Below are positions 23,701 through 35,663 of a stretch of DNA of 64,000 nucleotides, piece by piece. Made by a program: the position numbers and the translations under genes. Every line of letters begins with the position of its first letter. Position 1 is the first letter of the stretch. Below the pieces are notes generated by a model. It searched no databases. It was not told the DNA's origin and saw nothing but the letters and a program-made list of their open reading frames with translations. Source of the DNA: Artocarpus heterophyllus (taxonomy: Eukaryota; Streptophyta; Magnoliopsida; Rosales; Moraceae); NCBI GenBank assembly GCA_025403435.1, contig CM046341.1, positions 20,917,460 to 20,981,459 of the forward strand. Direction: 5' to 3'.

Positions 23701-25354
23701 CTTGGTCTTCATAGACCTGTTTTGGTGTTAATGGAACTAGAGTGATCGTCTTTTGATTGTGAACAAATGAGTACTTGTTGGTGAAACCATCATGCTTAAC
23801 TCGCCGATCAAATTGCCATGGTCTGCCTAACAACAAGTGCCCAGCTTGCATCGGAACCACATCGCACAAAACTTCATCTTCATATCTTCCAATGCGAAAA
23901 GGAACTAACACCTGTTTATGCACCTTTACCTCACCAGTATCATTTAACCATTGCAATTTATATGGCCGAGGATGCTTAATTGTTGGCAGCCCTAACTTCT
24001 CTACCATGGTTGTGCTTGCAACATTAGTACAACTCCCACCATCAATAATCACACTACATACCTTGTTTTGAACGTGGCACCTAGTGTGGAAGATGTTTTC
24101 CCGTTGCACCTCTTCATCTTCTTCTTTGGCTTGCACACTTAAAGCTCTCCTTGTGACCAACAATTCTCCTTGGACAGCGCACTCCTCATCGCCGACATCC
24201 TCTAATGAAGGCATAGAGTCATTGTCCGAATCCTCCTCGGTTTCAATGTCTCCATTGTCCCGCATCACCATAACTCGTTTGTTCAGACATTGGCTTGCTA
24301 TATGACCCCTGCCTTGACATTTAAAACATTTAATATCACGAGTCCGAGTAGTGGAAGAATCGGATTTACCTTGATTCCCATGGTTGGCCACCTCTTGTTT
24401 TTGCTCAAACTTTGGCTTGGGGTTGGATTGCTTCTCATCCTTCTTCCATTGGTTGGTTTTCCAAGCTGATGTACTCGGGTTTTGGCTAGGACGTGTGCTA
24501 CTGCCCCTCCTCATAAGTTGATTCTCAACTTTAATAGCCATGTGCACCATGTCCTCCAACTCCACATAATGTTGCAACTCAACGGCATTGTGAATATCTC
24601 GGTTCAAGCCCGCCAAAAACCTTGCCATTGTAGCCTCCCGATCCTCCTCTATATTAGCCCGAATCATCATAACCTCCATCTCCTTATAGTACTCCTCTAC
24701 ACTCCGGTTGCCTTGCTTAAGGTTTTGTAGTTTGTTGTACAACTCCCGGTAGTAGTAAGTTGGCACAAATCGCTTTCTCATCACGGTCTTCATCTCTTCC
24801 CATGACTCAATAGGCCGCTCTCTATTTCGTCTCCTGTTTATAACAAGTTGATCCCACCAAGTAATAGCATAATCAGAAAATTCAATTACAGCCAATTTTA
24901 CCTTCTTTACCTCGGAATAGTAGTGGCAATCAAAGATGAACTCCATTTTCTTCTCCCATTCTAGGTATGCTTCTGGATTGGATTTGCCTTGAAATGATGG
25001 TATCTTCATTTTTATGCCTCTTAGACTATCATCTTCCCTGTTCCTAACTCCTCTATCCCGTCCAAATCTTCGGTGACTACCCGTTGAATCTTCTCCTTCA
25101 TCAAATTCTTCCCCATCATTCCTATAGTAGTCATCAACCTCTCCTCTAACCGGAACCCTTTCTCGCCTACGTGCATGAGGAACATGTTGTGGCTGCTCCA
25201 CACGTGCGTTTTCTGTCTGGTCTATCCTCTCATGAAGCTATCCTATCTCTCCCCTCAATAATCGCCTCATCTCCCCCATCATCGCTTCCATCAGAAGTTT
25301 TGGGTCTGCTGCACCCGAGGTACCCTCAATAGTGTTCTTGCTGTTATTTGACAT
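20516..25354 (-). CDS. Gypsy E gag-pol polyprotein, one in-frame amber codon
   Basis: A single frame coding Gag, protease, reverse transcriptase, RNase H and integrase; the products assemble particles, copy the RNA and insert the DNA. I place the start at the ATG 25352-25354, which is in frame and begins [15 protein letters not shown] at 25238-25240 (codon 39) interrupts it, apparently a changed CAG, after which 1,574 codons are open to 20516. Approximate residues: Gag core 120-270, zinc knuckle [14 protein letters not shown] near 340, protease IDGGSC near 437, [11 protein letters not shown] near 853, RNase H ECDASG near 997, integrase zinc finger near 1185-1220, catalytic D/D/E near 1249, 1309 and 1350, GPF-type module near 1483-1515. 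Residues beyond about 1536 (ending [11 protein letters not shown]...QAIEGIE) lie within the 3' LTR. All catalytic motifs look intact. Confidence 0.93.
20748..20760 (-). other. Polypurine tract of gypsy E, inside the coding frame
   Basis: Minus-strand AAGAGGAGGGGAA directly precedes the 3' LTR start TGATGA. It primes plus-strand DNA synthesis. It is also translated (part of NPSQEEGN), since the gag-pol frame runs through it into the LTR. Confidence 0.88.
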
Positions 25355-25895
25355 TTTCCAAAGGACCTCACCACACTCCCTTACGTGTTTCACTCGTGAA
25401 ATGGTTCACTCAATTTCACTCGTGTTTACACTCAATACTTTCAGCTTTTGTCCACTCTAATGCTCTCGCCTCTATGCCTTTTTCCACTCGTTAATTCTCA
25501 CTCAGTTCCTATAAAACTAGTCAAATCAATATCGAAATTTCCTTGACAATTCACAAATAGATTACCAAAGAGACAAGACTATAACAGGAACAAAGAATTT
25601 AGGCTTTTCAGAATCACACCCAAAAGGAACAAAATTTGAACAAAAATTTTTGGTCTATGCAAGGAATTCAGTTTTGGATTCCTTAAACAATGAATAACAA
25701 GAATCTGAAATAAAAATTTAAGAAAGGTTTCCAGACTCTTTTTTTTTTTTTTTTTCGTTTCTTTTCTTTCTTTCTTTCTTTTCTTTTCGGATCCTTTTTT
25801 TTTTTTTAACCGACTTTGATAATGGAAATCAAAACTCACGAACAATTGAAACAAACAAAAAACTAAGAGAACGGATAAGCAAAACCTGATTAGAA
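25355..25895 (-). other. Leader of gypsy E
   Basis: Untranslated region between PBS and gag. It contains a long poly-A/poly-purine run on the minus strand (25738-25808). An open frame at 25579-25932 over this repeat is lysine-rich low complexity and not a gene. Confidence 0.75.
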
Positions 25896-25913
25896 CCTCG
25901 CTCTGATTACCAA
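25896..25913 (-). other. Primer-binding site of gypsy E
   Basis: Minus-strand TTGGTAATCAGAGCGAGG, one base inside the LTR. It resembles the initiator tRNA-Met site TGGTATCAGAGC with one extra A. It could instead match another tRNA. Confidence 0.75.
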
Positions 25914-25914
25914 A

Positions 25915-26713
25915 TGATACGAACCACGCCAAGAACTGACGCGACCCTAACCGAAGTTGGTTTCCAAGATCAACTTTCTAACCGGTTTTGGATGGAACCG
26001 CGACCCGATGCCCAACAAGAAGCACGAACCTTGGTATGTGAGGACGCCACAATCAGCTATGGAGAGACCGATTGATAAGTCTTGGTATGTGAGGACGCCA
26101 TAATCAGCTATGGTGGACTGATTGATAAGTCTATGAACGCCACGGAAATTTCCGATAAGTTCGAATAGTTCGTTTAGGAACTAAAGAGAATTAAACCTCA
26201 AAATTATGTGTTATTACTTGTCTCCCATTGATTGAAATTCGTTACAATTATATAGGGGTTCCTATGCGAATTTTCAGCCCCTAATTCCCATGGAAATTTC
26301 GGGAAACTCATTTAACAAAAGTCAAATCTAGACTAAATAAGGAAAGTTCCCTTAATGGCTTAAAAGCCTTACAATAATAGAAATACCAGAAACGGAAAAA
26401 AGGAAACTAGACATTAAAAGGTCAAAACTGATTCTTCTCGCCATGTGTCACCTCAAAATGGGAAAGTAACTGAAATGGAAATTACTCAATCCCTTCTATA
26501 GCTTGAATCACGCATTTATTGGTCTGGTTGTCGCATGCAATTCCCTCAATGGGCCTCCATGCAATAGCTTGAGCCCAAGTTGCTTGAATCAGCCCAATAA
26601 GTGTTTCTTTAAACTTCTTCGCACGAGCTCTCGTAACCGGACCAATTGGAACTTGAATTGGATCTGAATAAGTCTCCCACGTGCTCTTGCTTGTGCTAAC
26701 AATGTTCTCATCA
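25915..26713 (-). mobile_element. 5' LTR of gypsy E
   Basis: 799 bp, TGATGAGAAC at 26713 to GTTCGTATCA at 25915. It carries a copy of the pol C-terminal coding segment (26482-26713), which here is not attached to pol; the open frame 26482-26745 joins it by chance to copia A sequence. The GCTTC duplication follows at 26714-26718. Confidence 0.93.
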
Positions 26714-27712
26714 GCTTCAGCCAACACTAAGGATCCATCGCCCATCCAAGGGTGAAGTCTTCATATAGCAGACTTCTTGTTTCTTTGAACCCCTATAGAG
26801 AAACACAAACATGATTAGTTGCTCTAGAATTTGTGACCCAAGTGTCACTGGATTTCTTAACCAAACAAGTTTCAATAACTAGAAGATCACACCTACCTCC
26901 TCGGGAAAGGAAGTCCTTATAATTCTTCTTGATGTGCCTGACCTTCTTGCAAAAAAAGCACTTGAGTTTCTTCAATTCTTCTTTTTCTTCGTCTTGTTCT
27001 TGTTGTGTGCAGGAATAGAAGACTTCTGTTCTTAGCTCATTGCTTCTTTCCATTCCCAAAGTTAGGATTGGAACCAAAAGCAACTGCCAAGTTGGCCTCT
27101 CCACCAGCAGGATTTTCCCTGATCAGATTTTTGAACTCCTGTAACTGCTTCATCAACTTAGTCAAGGTCATATCCTATCTATTGCTCAAATTAAATGAAG
27201 CTGTAAACAGAATAAACTCCTTAGATAGAGTCTCAAAGTCCATAGTCATCTGAGTTTCAGCATCAATGTCAGCTTCGTTAATTTGAGCCTCAGCGAAGTA
27301 ACCTATGACCAACATCATATGCTCCTTATAGATGTCCTTGGTCTTTGTTTGCAGTTTGGAAGTTTTCAAAGTGCCTCTTGCCGTTTTGTTAGGGCCTAAC
27401 CTCCAAACATGTCCTCAAGATTATCCAAGATCTACTTCGTAGTCTCATAATCGTCATGTTGAGCCTACAACACGTTATTCATACTGGCCATAACATAACA
27501 GCGGGCCGATCATTAGCATCTTTCTAGTGATCATAGGCTTGAATTTGCTCATTAGTGGATTCTTTCGTAGGCTCGGGAGGACACGGAGTTGTTAGTATAA
27601 ATTTTAGTTTCTCAAAGGATAGGATGATATTCAGGTTCCGTTTGCAATCATTAAAATTCTCACCGGTTAATTGGTTTTTATCAAGTATTGAAGATAAGCG
27701 TTTTTAGACATG
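26714..27712 (-). pseudogene. Copia A gag and protease region, broken
   Basis: Minus strand from the ATG at 27710-27712 (MSKN..., compare D at 57223). Visible are the Gag helix region (HMMLVIGYFAEAQINEAD near 27300), the linker MKQLQEFKNLIRENPAGGEA near 27130, a zinc-knuckle CFFCKKVRHIKKNYK near 26945 (a Gly lost and the last Cys changed to Tyr), and the protease start DTWVTNSRATNHVCV near 26830 in which the catalytic D-S-G reads N-S-R. It ends at the gypsy E insertion; the next codons of pol are at 17909. Confidence 0.85.
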
Positions 27713-27736
27713 TTTAATTTACAATAAAGAATCATA
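27713..27736 (-). other. Copia A leader, part nearest gag
   Basis: 24 bases matching the end of D's leader (57199-57222). They end with TCATA (27732-27736), the duplication created by insertion of copia B; the leader resumes at 37822. Confidence 0.85.
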
Positions 27737-29919
27737 TGTTGGAATAAAATTCAAAAACACAGCAGAAGGAACGAATCATTAACAAACAAAAGTTTTCTAA
27801 AAACTTTGTTAATTGGGAATAGCTATATAATTTTAATTAATAATAGAAAGCTTTGAGAATTTTTTACAAACCTCTTGAAGATCTATTAGGGTGCCCTAGC
27901 TTTCCTCTTTGACACCACAATCTTCTAAGCTAGGCCTTTATACTAATGGAATGACGACTGGGCGTTAAACTGCAAGAATGAGTTAACCTCACATTTTTCT
28001 GAATCTGTTGTGTACTTAACACACGAGATAGTAGACCTTTTTTTTTTCAGGGAAAGAACTTTCAATTTTTCTCTTTGAGTATTCTGTAAAAGTTACCTAA
28101 AAAGATTGATTGATGAGATAACTATTATCTCTATCTTTTATATCTGAACAGTTAGTTATTTTTAATAAATTTTGAATTATTTTATATCTAAAATAACCAC
28201 AATGTCAAATATATGAGGAAGGGATATACTCTATATTCCTTATCTCTTTTTGTTTTTTGAATTTAAATCACTTACGTGATTCTATAAATAAACGTGTGTG
28301 TATATATACATGTATGTCATTTACGAAAAAGATAATAACTTCTTAAAACAATATGGTCTATATATATATATATATATATATGAAATCAAAATTCAAAACC
28401 CAATTCACGTCAACGTGAATCTATTATTATTATTATTATTATTATTGTTATTATTATATATCATATGTAATAGTAAATCGTGATTTAGCTATATAATATA
28501 TATATATAATTTAAATAAACGTTATATATATATTTAAATTTAAAATAAATCATTATTTAATTTAGAATAGATTTTAAATTAATTAACAATTTAATTTTTG
28601 TGTCCATATTGAAAAAGACAAAATACGGTCCCACCACACATGTGTCATACACAAAATTAAAATTATATTTAAATAGTCTTATTATTTAAATATTATCAAT
28701 TAATTAATTTAAAATATATTTAATTAATCTCATTAATTAAATATAATTAATTAATTAATGAACTAATGCTCAGTTAAATGTGACAACATTTATCACATTA
28801 CATTATGCGTCATGGAGAACAATTTTTTTTGTCACATTAATAACTCAAGTGTAAATAATTAATTTAGAATTCAATAATTCTAAATTAAATATGTATAAAT
28901 CATTTTATGTATAAAATCCAATACAATGTTATAGAGGTGGCATTGGGGACCTATAACCCAAGCTCCAATAAATTTAAAAATTAATCAAACTCTTTAATTA
29001 ATGTGTCAAATTTATTAGTTTTAGTGTTACTCCACTAAAAATCTGAAACTGAACTCTTGAGATTATAGTGAAATTACTCAAAGAAAATTAGCAAGTAGTC
29101 CATTTATATAATCATTACATATAAGTCAGTCCTCCATAAATAGTTCATAATAAGAACTAGGTTCAATTTCTGTTCACCTCTCTTATTATTTCTTTATTCT
29201 TGAGTTTCAATAATTCTTTAATGAACGGTCAATTCATAATCTTATTATGAACGAGTACTTTACTGTTTAAATCTCGATTCATTACTCAAGAGAACTGTTC
29301 TTCTGACTTCTATAGAGAAAGAATAGATTCCATATCTATGTAATATTATTCTCAGCTATTTATTACATTATGTTTCCAAGATGTTAAGTTATGATCTGCG
29401 TTTAGACATATCTTACCATGCAAGTCAAAAAACATAATGTCATAAATAAGAGTCTAATAAATACTTAAGATTAAGACTGTCAAATATATGATCATCATAG
29501 TGATAAATTTAAATACTCTATTTGTAACGGATGATTATAAAATATTCATAATTTATCTAATCCAGTTCTATCTAATCTCATTATATAAAGTACCTCTAAT
29601 CCAATGTCTCTAAATTAATAGCCTGGGTAAGATTATTTTATTCTAAATGAGATTGGACAGTACTTATAATATTTAATTAAAGATCCTAAACTTTAATTAA
29701 TTATCATAGATTATTTAGATTATTCTTTATAAATTTAATCCCTAAACATATAACACTTATATGCTAAATTTATAGTCACATAAATAATTATAGAATTTTC
29801 TTGATGTTTTTAAAAGTTTTCATAATACACATTAGCAACCATAATAATTATAAATGTCACTTTATTTATTTATTAATAATATGTACAATGTCACAGCTTA
29901 TAAGGCACCAAACCCAACA
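27737..29919 (-). mobile_element. 3' LTR of copia B
   Basis: 2,183 bp from TGTTGGGTTTGGTGCC (at 29919) to TATTCCAACA (at 27737) on the minus strand. Very AT-rich, with (TA)n at 28359-28381 and (TTA)n at 28422-28457 absent or shorter in the other LTR. The polypurine primer AAGTGAGAGAT lies just beyond at 29920-29930. Confidence 0.9.
28422..28457 (+). repeat. (ATT)n microsatellite in the 3' LTR of B
   Basis: About eleven ATT units with one change. The 5' LTR of B has only two or three units at the corresponding place (36337-36345), so it expanded after insertion, or contracted there. Confidence 0.9.
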
Positions 29920-29955
29920 ATCTCTCACTTGCCCTAAAGCAGGTGAGACATGTCT

Positions 29956-32640
29956 CTAAGACCTAAGCCTTCCAAATGTCCCTAAAAGCTTTTTGCAGAT
30001 AAAGTTGTTATCTGATGTTATCTTCACAACTTCTATAGTGCCTCGATGTACTATCTCTCTGATTAAATGATATTTTTGCTCTATATGCTCTCCTCTTTTG
30101 TGGCTTCCGGGTTCTTTTGAATTTGTCATTGCATCACTGTTATCACAATACGGTGTGAGTGGTTTATCCATGCCTGGAATGACATTTAGATCATTTAAGA
30201 ACTTACGGAGCCAAATAGCTTCTTTAGTTGCTTTACAAGCAGCCATATATTTAGCTTCCATAGTCAAATTAGCAATATTAGATTGTTTAATGCTTCTCCA
30301 AACTATGGCTCCACCACCAAAAGTAAACACTGATCCAGACGTAGATTTACGTGTGTCTTTGTTTGATTAAAAATCAGAATCAGTGTATCTAATGGGAATC
30401 AAATTCCTACTAGAATATACTAGCATACAGTTTCTTATTCTTCTGAGATACTTGAGATTGTGTTTAACTACCACCCAATGATCTAATCCTTGGTTGGATT
30501 GATATTGACTGACTATACCTACCGCATTGCAAATGTCAGGTCTTGTACACAATAAGGCATACATTAGACTTTTGAAAGATAAAATCCATAACGTGTAGAT
30601 AAATTATCTTTCTTGGAGTTTTGCATCAAAAATTTGATAAGTACCTTATTGATGTACGATGCCTAAGACAGTGCCAACAATTTGTTTTTGTGATCTTTTA
30701 TAAGTTGGATTCTAAGAACATAACTTGCCACTCCCAAATCTTTCATTTGGAATTAGTTGGCGAGCCATTTCTTTACATTAGATAATATGCCTATATTCTT
30801 TCCAATGAGTAGGATATCATCTACATAAAGAACTAGGAAGATCATCTTCTTATCTTTGATGTACTTGTATACACAAGGTTCATCAATATTTTGATTGAAG
30901 CCATAAGACTTGATCACCTCATCAAATTTTAAGTTCCAAGATCTTGAAGCTTGCTTAAGTCCACAGATGGACCTTGGCAACTTGCAAACTTTTTGCTCTT
31001 GACCTTTGACCACAAACCCTTCTAGTTGTACCATATGGATGCTTTCATCAAGATAGCCATTCACAAAGGCAGTCTTGACATCAATTTGCCATATCTCGTA
31101 ATCAAGACATGCAGCAATGGATAAAAGAATCTGAATGAATTTAAGCATAGCTACGGGCGAGAAAGTTTCTTCATAGTCAACTCCCTCCTTTTGGTTATAA
31201 CCCTTTGACACAAGCCTGGCTTTGAAAGTCTTAAATTTCTCATCCACTCTTTTTTTCTTCTTGTAGATCCATTTGACCCTATGGATTTTATCCCTTTAGG
31301 TAGATCTACAAGTTCCAAGACTGAATTGGAGTACATGGACTCCATGTTAAGGTTCATAGTCTCTAGCCATTTCTTCTTCTCAAAATCTTTCATTGCATGA
31401 CGATATATCAATGGATCATCCTTACCATTATTAGAGATAGCAACATGTGCTTCTCCAATTTCCTTGTAGCGAGCAGGTGGTCTCACAACCCTCCCACTAC
31501 GTCAAGGTGGTATGACATCTTGATCTAGAGATACAGTCTCCTCATTTTGTCCTTTGACAACGATTGTCAGTTACAGTTTGATCTAATCAGAAAGTAACTC
31601 TTCAAGTACAACTTTGTTACAAGATTTGCAGTTTGTCATATAATCATTCTCGAGAAAAGTGACATTTGTCGATACAAATACCTTTTTTTTTTCTTGTGGA
31701 CTTAAAACTAACATCCTCTCGTTCCCTTTTGAGTATCCTACAAACAAGCATACTTTCGAATATGGTTCTAGCTTCCTGATCTTTCCTTTCAGTATATGTG
31801 CTGGACACCCCTGTATATGGATATGTCGCATACTAGGTTTATGACCATTCTATAACTCTAAGGGGTGTTTTTGGAATAGACTTAGATGGAACCATGTTTA
31901 GAAGATATACTGCTCTTTGTAGTGCATATCCCTAGAATGAAGTGGGTAATGATGAGCAGTTGACTATGGATCTCACCATGTCAAGCAACATCCAATTTCT
32001 TCTCTCTGCAACACCATTTTGTTGTGGTGTTCTAGGTGCATTGAGTTGTGATAGAAAACCATGGTCTATTAAATAGTCCTTGAACTCGGTATCAAGGTAT
32101 TCTCCTCTTCGATCAGATCAAAAAGTTTTCACCGTCTTTCCTAACTGCTTTTCAACTTCTGCTTGGAATTCTTTGAACTTTCTAAAAGTTTTAGATTTCC
32201 TTTGCATTAGGTACACGTATCCATATATCGAATAATCATCAATAAATATGGCAAAATATTTGTAACCACCACATGCTTGTACATTCAATGGACCTTAAAC
32301 ATCCAAATCTATTAGCTCAGGTGGTTCCTTGGCCCTTTCGTCTTTTGTAGAAAAAACCTTTTAGTCATTTTACCTTCAAGAGAAGATTCACCAACTGGTA
32401 GAAAACTAACTTTTAGTTCTCTTAAAGGACCATCCTTTACTAGTCTATTAATTCTGTCAAGGTTAACATGACCTAATCTAAGGTGTCATGGGTATGTTTC
32501 ATCATTAAAAGAAACCTTTTGCTTCTTGGGTTTTGGTTGTTTAATTTTGAGCATTTCAGTATTGAGCAGTGATTTTTTGTTGGGCCTTAAAGTGTGAAGC
32601 CTATTTTCTAGATGCGCAGAACAATTATCCAAACCATTTC
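29956..32640 (-). pseudogene. Copia B pol: integrase, RT and RNase H, broken
   Basis: Minus-strand family-2 pol. Blocks from 5' to 3': pre-integrase region near 32480, integrase core end near 32000, HIQGCPAHILKGKIRKLEP near 31800, RT with KPGLCQRVITKR / [19 protein letters not shown] near 31180, [12 protein letters not shown] near 30830, YALLCTRPDICNAVGIVSQY near 30540, and RNase H ending near 29956 with TPYCDNSDAMTNS near 30140. Interrupted by stops and shifts between most blocks, with a deletion near 30565-30750. Confidence 0.85.
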
Positions 32641-33027
32641 TAGAAATATTAGTAGAATATTATTAAAAGAAATATTAAACATTTGTTCAAACAACCTGAA
32701 AATAGAAATCAAATTTCTACAAAAACTATGAATGTAATAAACATTATCCAACATTAAAGCTTATTTTTAAAATAAAGTTTAATGACTCCCACTGCTTTTG
32801 TTGAAACAACGGCTCTCGTTCCCACTCTCATCATTTGTTCACGTCAGCAAGCTCCCTTGAAGAACTAAGCATCTGTAAAGAAGAATAGACATGGTTAGTT
32901 GCCTCTGAATCAACTATCCAAGGTGAAGTATCATCTTCAACTAAACAAGATTCTAAATGTGTAAATCTGATTTACTGTTATTCTTCTTTTCTTTAAACCC
33001 CTGAAGATACTTCTTGTAGTTTCTTTT

Positions 33028-33828
33028 CTAGTGCCCAATTACACCACCATGGAAATATTTTCCTTTGGGCTTCTTTTGCTTTGAGCTCCTTTTGTTGTTG
33101 TTGCTTTTGCTCTTCTTAAGTTGCCCTCTATTCTTATACTTACCACTTCCTTCAATTTTCTTCCTCTTCCTATTCTTTCGAGTAGAAAATGAGGGTTGAG
33201 CTTTTGTAACATTTGACTTACCTTCTTTAGTCTTTTCTTTCAAAATAGACTTGAAGGTTTATAGCTTATTAAGCAACTCAGTCATGTTATATTTTATCTT
33301 GTTCATGAAATAGTTACTCTTGAACTGAAGGAACGCAGGGGAGAGGGTTTCTAATATCATCTCTACCTGAGTGGCTTCATCTATCATTGCCTCGTTTACC
33401 TCAGCCTCATGGAGATAGTTAACCATGCTGAGAACATGTTCTCTGATCGAAACCCTTGCCTTTATTTTGGCATTCATCACAGCCTTAACGACTTCATGAT
33501 GTGCCTTTTCAGAAGGTTTGCCAAACATGTCTTGTAGAGACTGCATTATCTCTTAAGCAGTCTAAATGATTTCATGCTTCATCCTAAGCACATCAGACAT
33601 ACCAGCCAAAAGAAAGTAGCAGGCCTTGCTGTTTGCCTCGATCCTACAATCATATGCTTTTCGTACATCACGAGACGCATTGGCATCAGGCGGTGGAGGA
33701 CATTCCTCTATTAGGACAAACTTGTAATTTTTGCAAATTAGCACTATATTCATGTTACTCTTCCACTTGACAAAATTATCTTCGGTTAATTTTTTATTTG
33801 AGAGAATAACGATTATTTGATTAAACAT
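33028..33828 (-). pseudogene. Copia B gag, broken
   Basis: Starts MFNQIIVILSNKKLTEDNFV at 33828 and continues through KWKSNMNIVLICKNYKFVL, then in other frames SLQDMFGKPSEKAH and VLSMVNYLHEAEVNEA, to a lysine-rich tail near 33100. The zinc knuckle at the end has lost its cysteines (KYFHGGVIGH). Stops at about 33563 and 33257 separate the pieces. Confidence 0.85.
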
Positions 33829-35646
33829 TGTTGTTGTAATAAATAAATAAATGACATAAATTAAACGGTTGCATAAACATCATTTATATGCATTTTGGAA
33901 TAGTAAACGTGATACATGATGCATATGAAAAAACACATAAAATATTTTACTAGTTCCACGATTATTCAATTTTAATAAATAAAGTGCCGCCGTAAGGTAG
34001 GTCAAATTATTTGTTAATTGAATTGAGACATTCTCAATTAATAAATATATTCAAAATATCTCATATTTTCTATATTTATTAATAGCCGTTTATTTTTGGT
34101 CAAGATACAATTAACAGATTAATTACATCTTTATGAGTGTAACCTACTATTTCAGATTTTAACAACTTAACTCAAAATTACCACCGTAGGGATAGGTCAA
34201 TTTTGAAATACATTATAAAATCCTATCTTTTAGAAGCCAACCTTGTTATTGATTAAAATAGACACCCTCCTTAGGGAGTATGAAATCAAAGCGTCACGAA
34301 GTGACACCTAAATCTCATGGTGTTATGCTATTAGTGAAGACTGCAGGTTATATTGTCATATTACTTTCTTCCAATCATTATTTTAAAATGATGTGTTTTA
34401 TCTTATAAAACATCCTATGTTTTATAATTCTAGTAAATAAAAATAATTTTTAATTACTAGGTTATATTTTGTGTTAATAGAATCTCATCTTGTTTACACT
34501 AAATTAATTACTAGATTTTCCAAAAAAAATAAATTTATTATGAATTGTCCAATCTACCCAACATTAAACAATTTAAAATTGGATAACTTAGAACTGAAGT
34601 GAATTTTACTAAGTTTTAACTGTTAAAACTAAAATCAATTATTTGGTTGATTAATAAAATAAATTAAAATTCTATAAAACGAACCCAATTAATTTTAATC
34701 TCATTAAATTAATTCTAACACATATTAAATCATTTCATAAACAACTTTATAAAAAATGAAATAATATGCAAGTGTATGCATGTCATGTTACAATGACTAT
34801 AAGTGGGCACTTTCCTAGATGACATATTATAATGCATGAACATGTTATTACAATCATCACATAAAAATAAAGCATGAAAATAAATAATAAATTTTTGATT
34901 GGTCCTCTTGGATAATTAAATCACAACAAAAAAATAAGATAAAAAATTACAACGGTCTTCTTGTAATTATACATAATTTCCAACTCCAATGTTGTAGTCT
35001 TCATGAGGTGGTTTACTCTTGAATTTGATAGGCCCAAGTTCAAAACTGGGCCAGGAGTCCATGAGTTCTTCTCCAACTTTTTCACGTGTAGTCTTTATAG
35101 CAGGTAAAGAGTAATTCCATTATATTCAATCTTCCTTTTAAAAAAAAATTAATAATAACCAAAAGAGATTCGGTTTATGTTATATTTTATATGTATACAC
35201 CAAAAAAAAAAAATGCACGTGATGTATACATTGGAAACAACTAAAGTCTATACATCAAGTGCATTTAATATGCAAATGTCATCATCATCTTCCCTTTTTC
35301 TAATAAAGAAAGTAAGAACATTAAATGTACATTAATAAAGGCAACTCTCATGGACGTGTAAGTATAGATAAGTGAATAATAATAATAATAATAATAATAA
35401 TGAAAATTACAAAAAGCCTATGTGCTTATGGGCTTATACAAATTTGATCTAATAAAAAATAAAAATAAAATTACTAATCTAAAAGGACCATAGAATTAAC
35501 GACCACAAATCCAAAAATCCATTCATAAAATAACCATTCATCACATGAAGAACAATTACAAAAATGTAAAGTGCCCACAAACATGCATCAAGAACATGAT
35601 ATTATCAAAATAAAATCATGCTAATTAAAACTATATATGCTATAAC
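33829..35646 (-). other. Leader of copia B
   Basis: 1.8 kb untranslated, AT-rich, with an (AAT)n microsatellite at 35375-35402. Two similar short phrases (CCGTAAGGTAGGTCAA at 33988 and CCGTAGGGATAGGTCAA at 34184) recall the repeated CCTAGGTGG phrases in the family-1 leader. No protein signature. Confidence 0.7.
35375..35402 (+). repeat. (AAT)n microsatellite in the leader of B
   Basis: Nine AAT units without interruption. Confidence 0.9.
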
Positions 35647-35661
35647 CCCACTCTGATGCCA
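35647..35661 (-). other. Primer-binding site of copia B
   Basis: Minus-strand TGGCATCAGAGTGGG. It is a one-base variant (T to C at the fourth position) of the tRNA-iMet-type TGGTATCAGAG, two bases from the LTR end. Confidence 0.85.
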
Positions 35662-35663
35662 TT

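Larger units (their letters stand above)
17910..26713 (-). mobile_element. Ty3/gypsy chromovirus element E (probably CRM lineage)
   Basis: A full-length gypsy element on the minus strand, 5' LTR 25915-26713 and 3' LTR 17910-20747 (split by solo LTR F). It lies between GCTTC duplications (17905-17909 and 26714-26718) inside the pol of copia A. Without F both LTRs are exactly 799 bp, and by eye they differ at five positions. The LTR begins TGATGAGAAC and ends GTTCGTATCA, a 10-bp imperfect inverted repeat. Order PBS, gag-protease-RT-RNase H-integrase, PPT is typical of Ty3/gypsy. The LTR start and a coding region that runs into the LTR both fit CRM (centromeric) chromoviruses; this lineage call is from memory. 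Confidence 0.88.

Noticed and set aside
20854..25203. Short open frames on both strands within the gypsy gag-pol region
   Set aside because: They overlap the long continuous gag-pol frame in other frames and lack any motif.
25579..25932. Lysine-rich 117-codon open frame in the gypsy leader
   Set aside because: It translates a long A/G-rich run between PBS and gag and overlaps the PBS.
26482..26745. Separate small gene ending QAIEGIE
   Set aside because: It is the 5'-LTR duplicate of the gypsy pol C-terminus joined by chance to copia A sequence at the insertion border.
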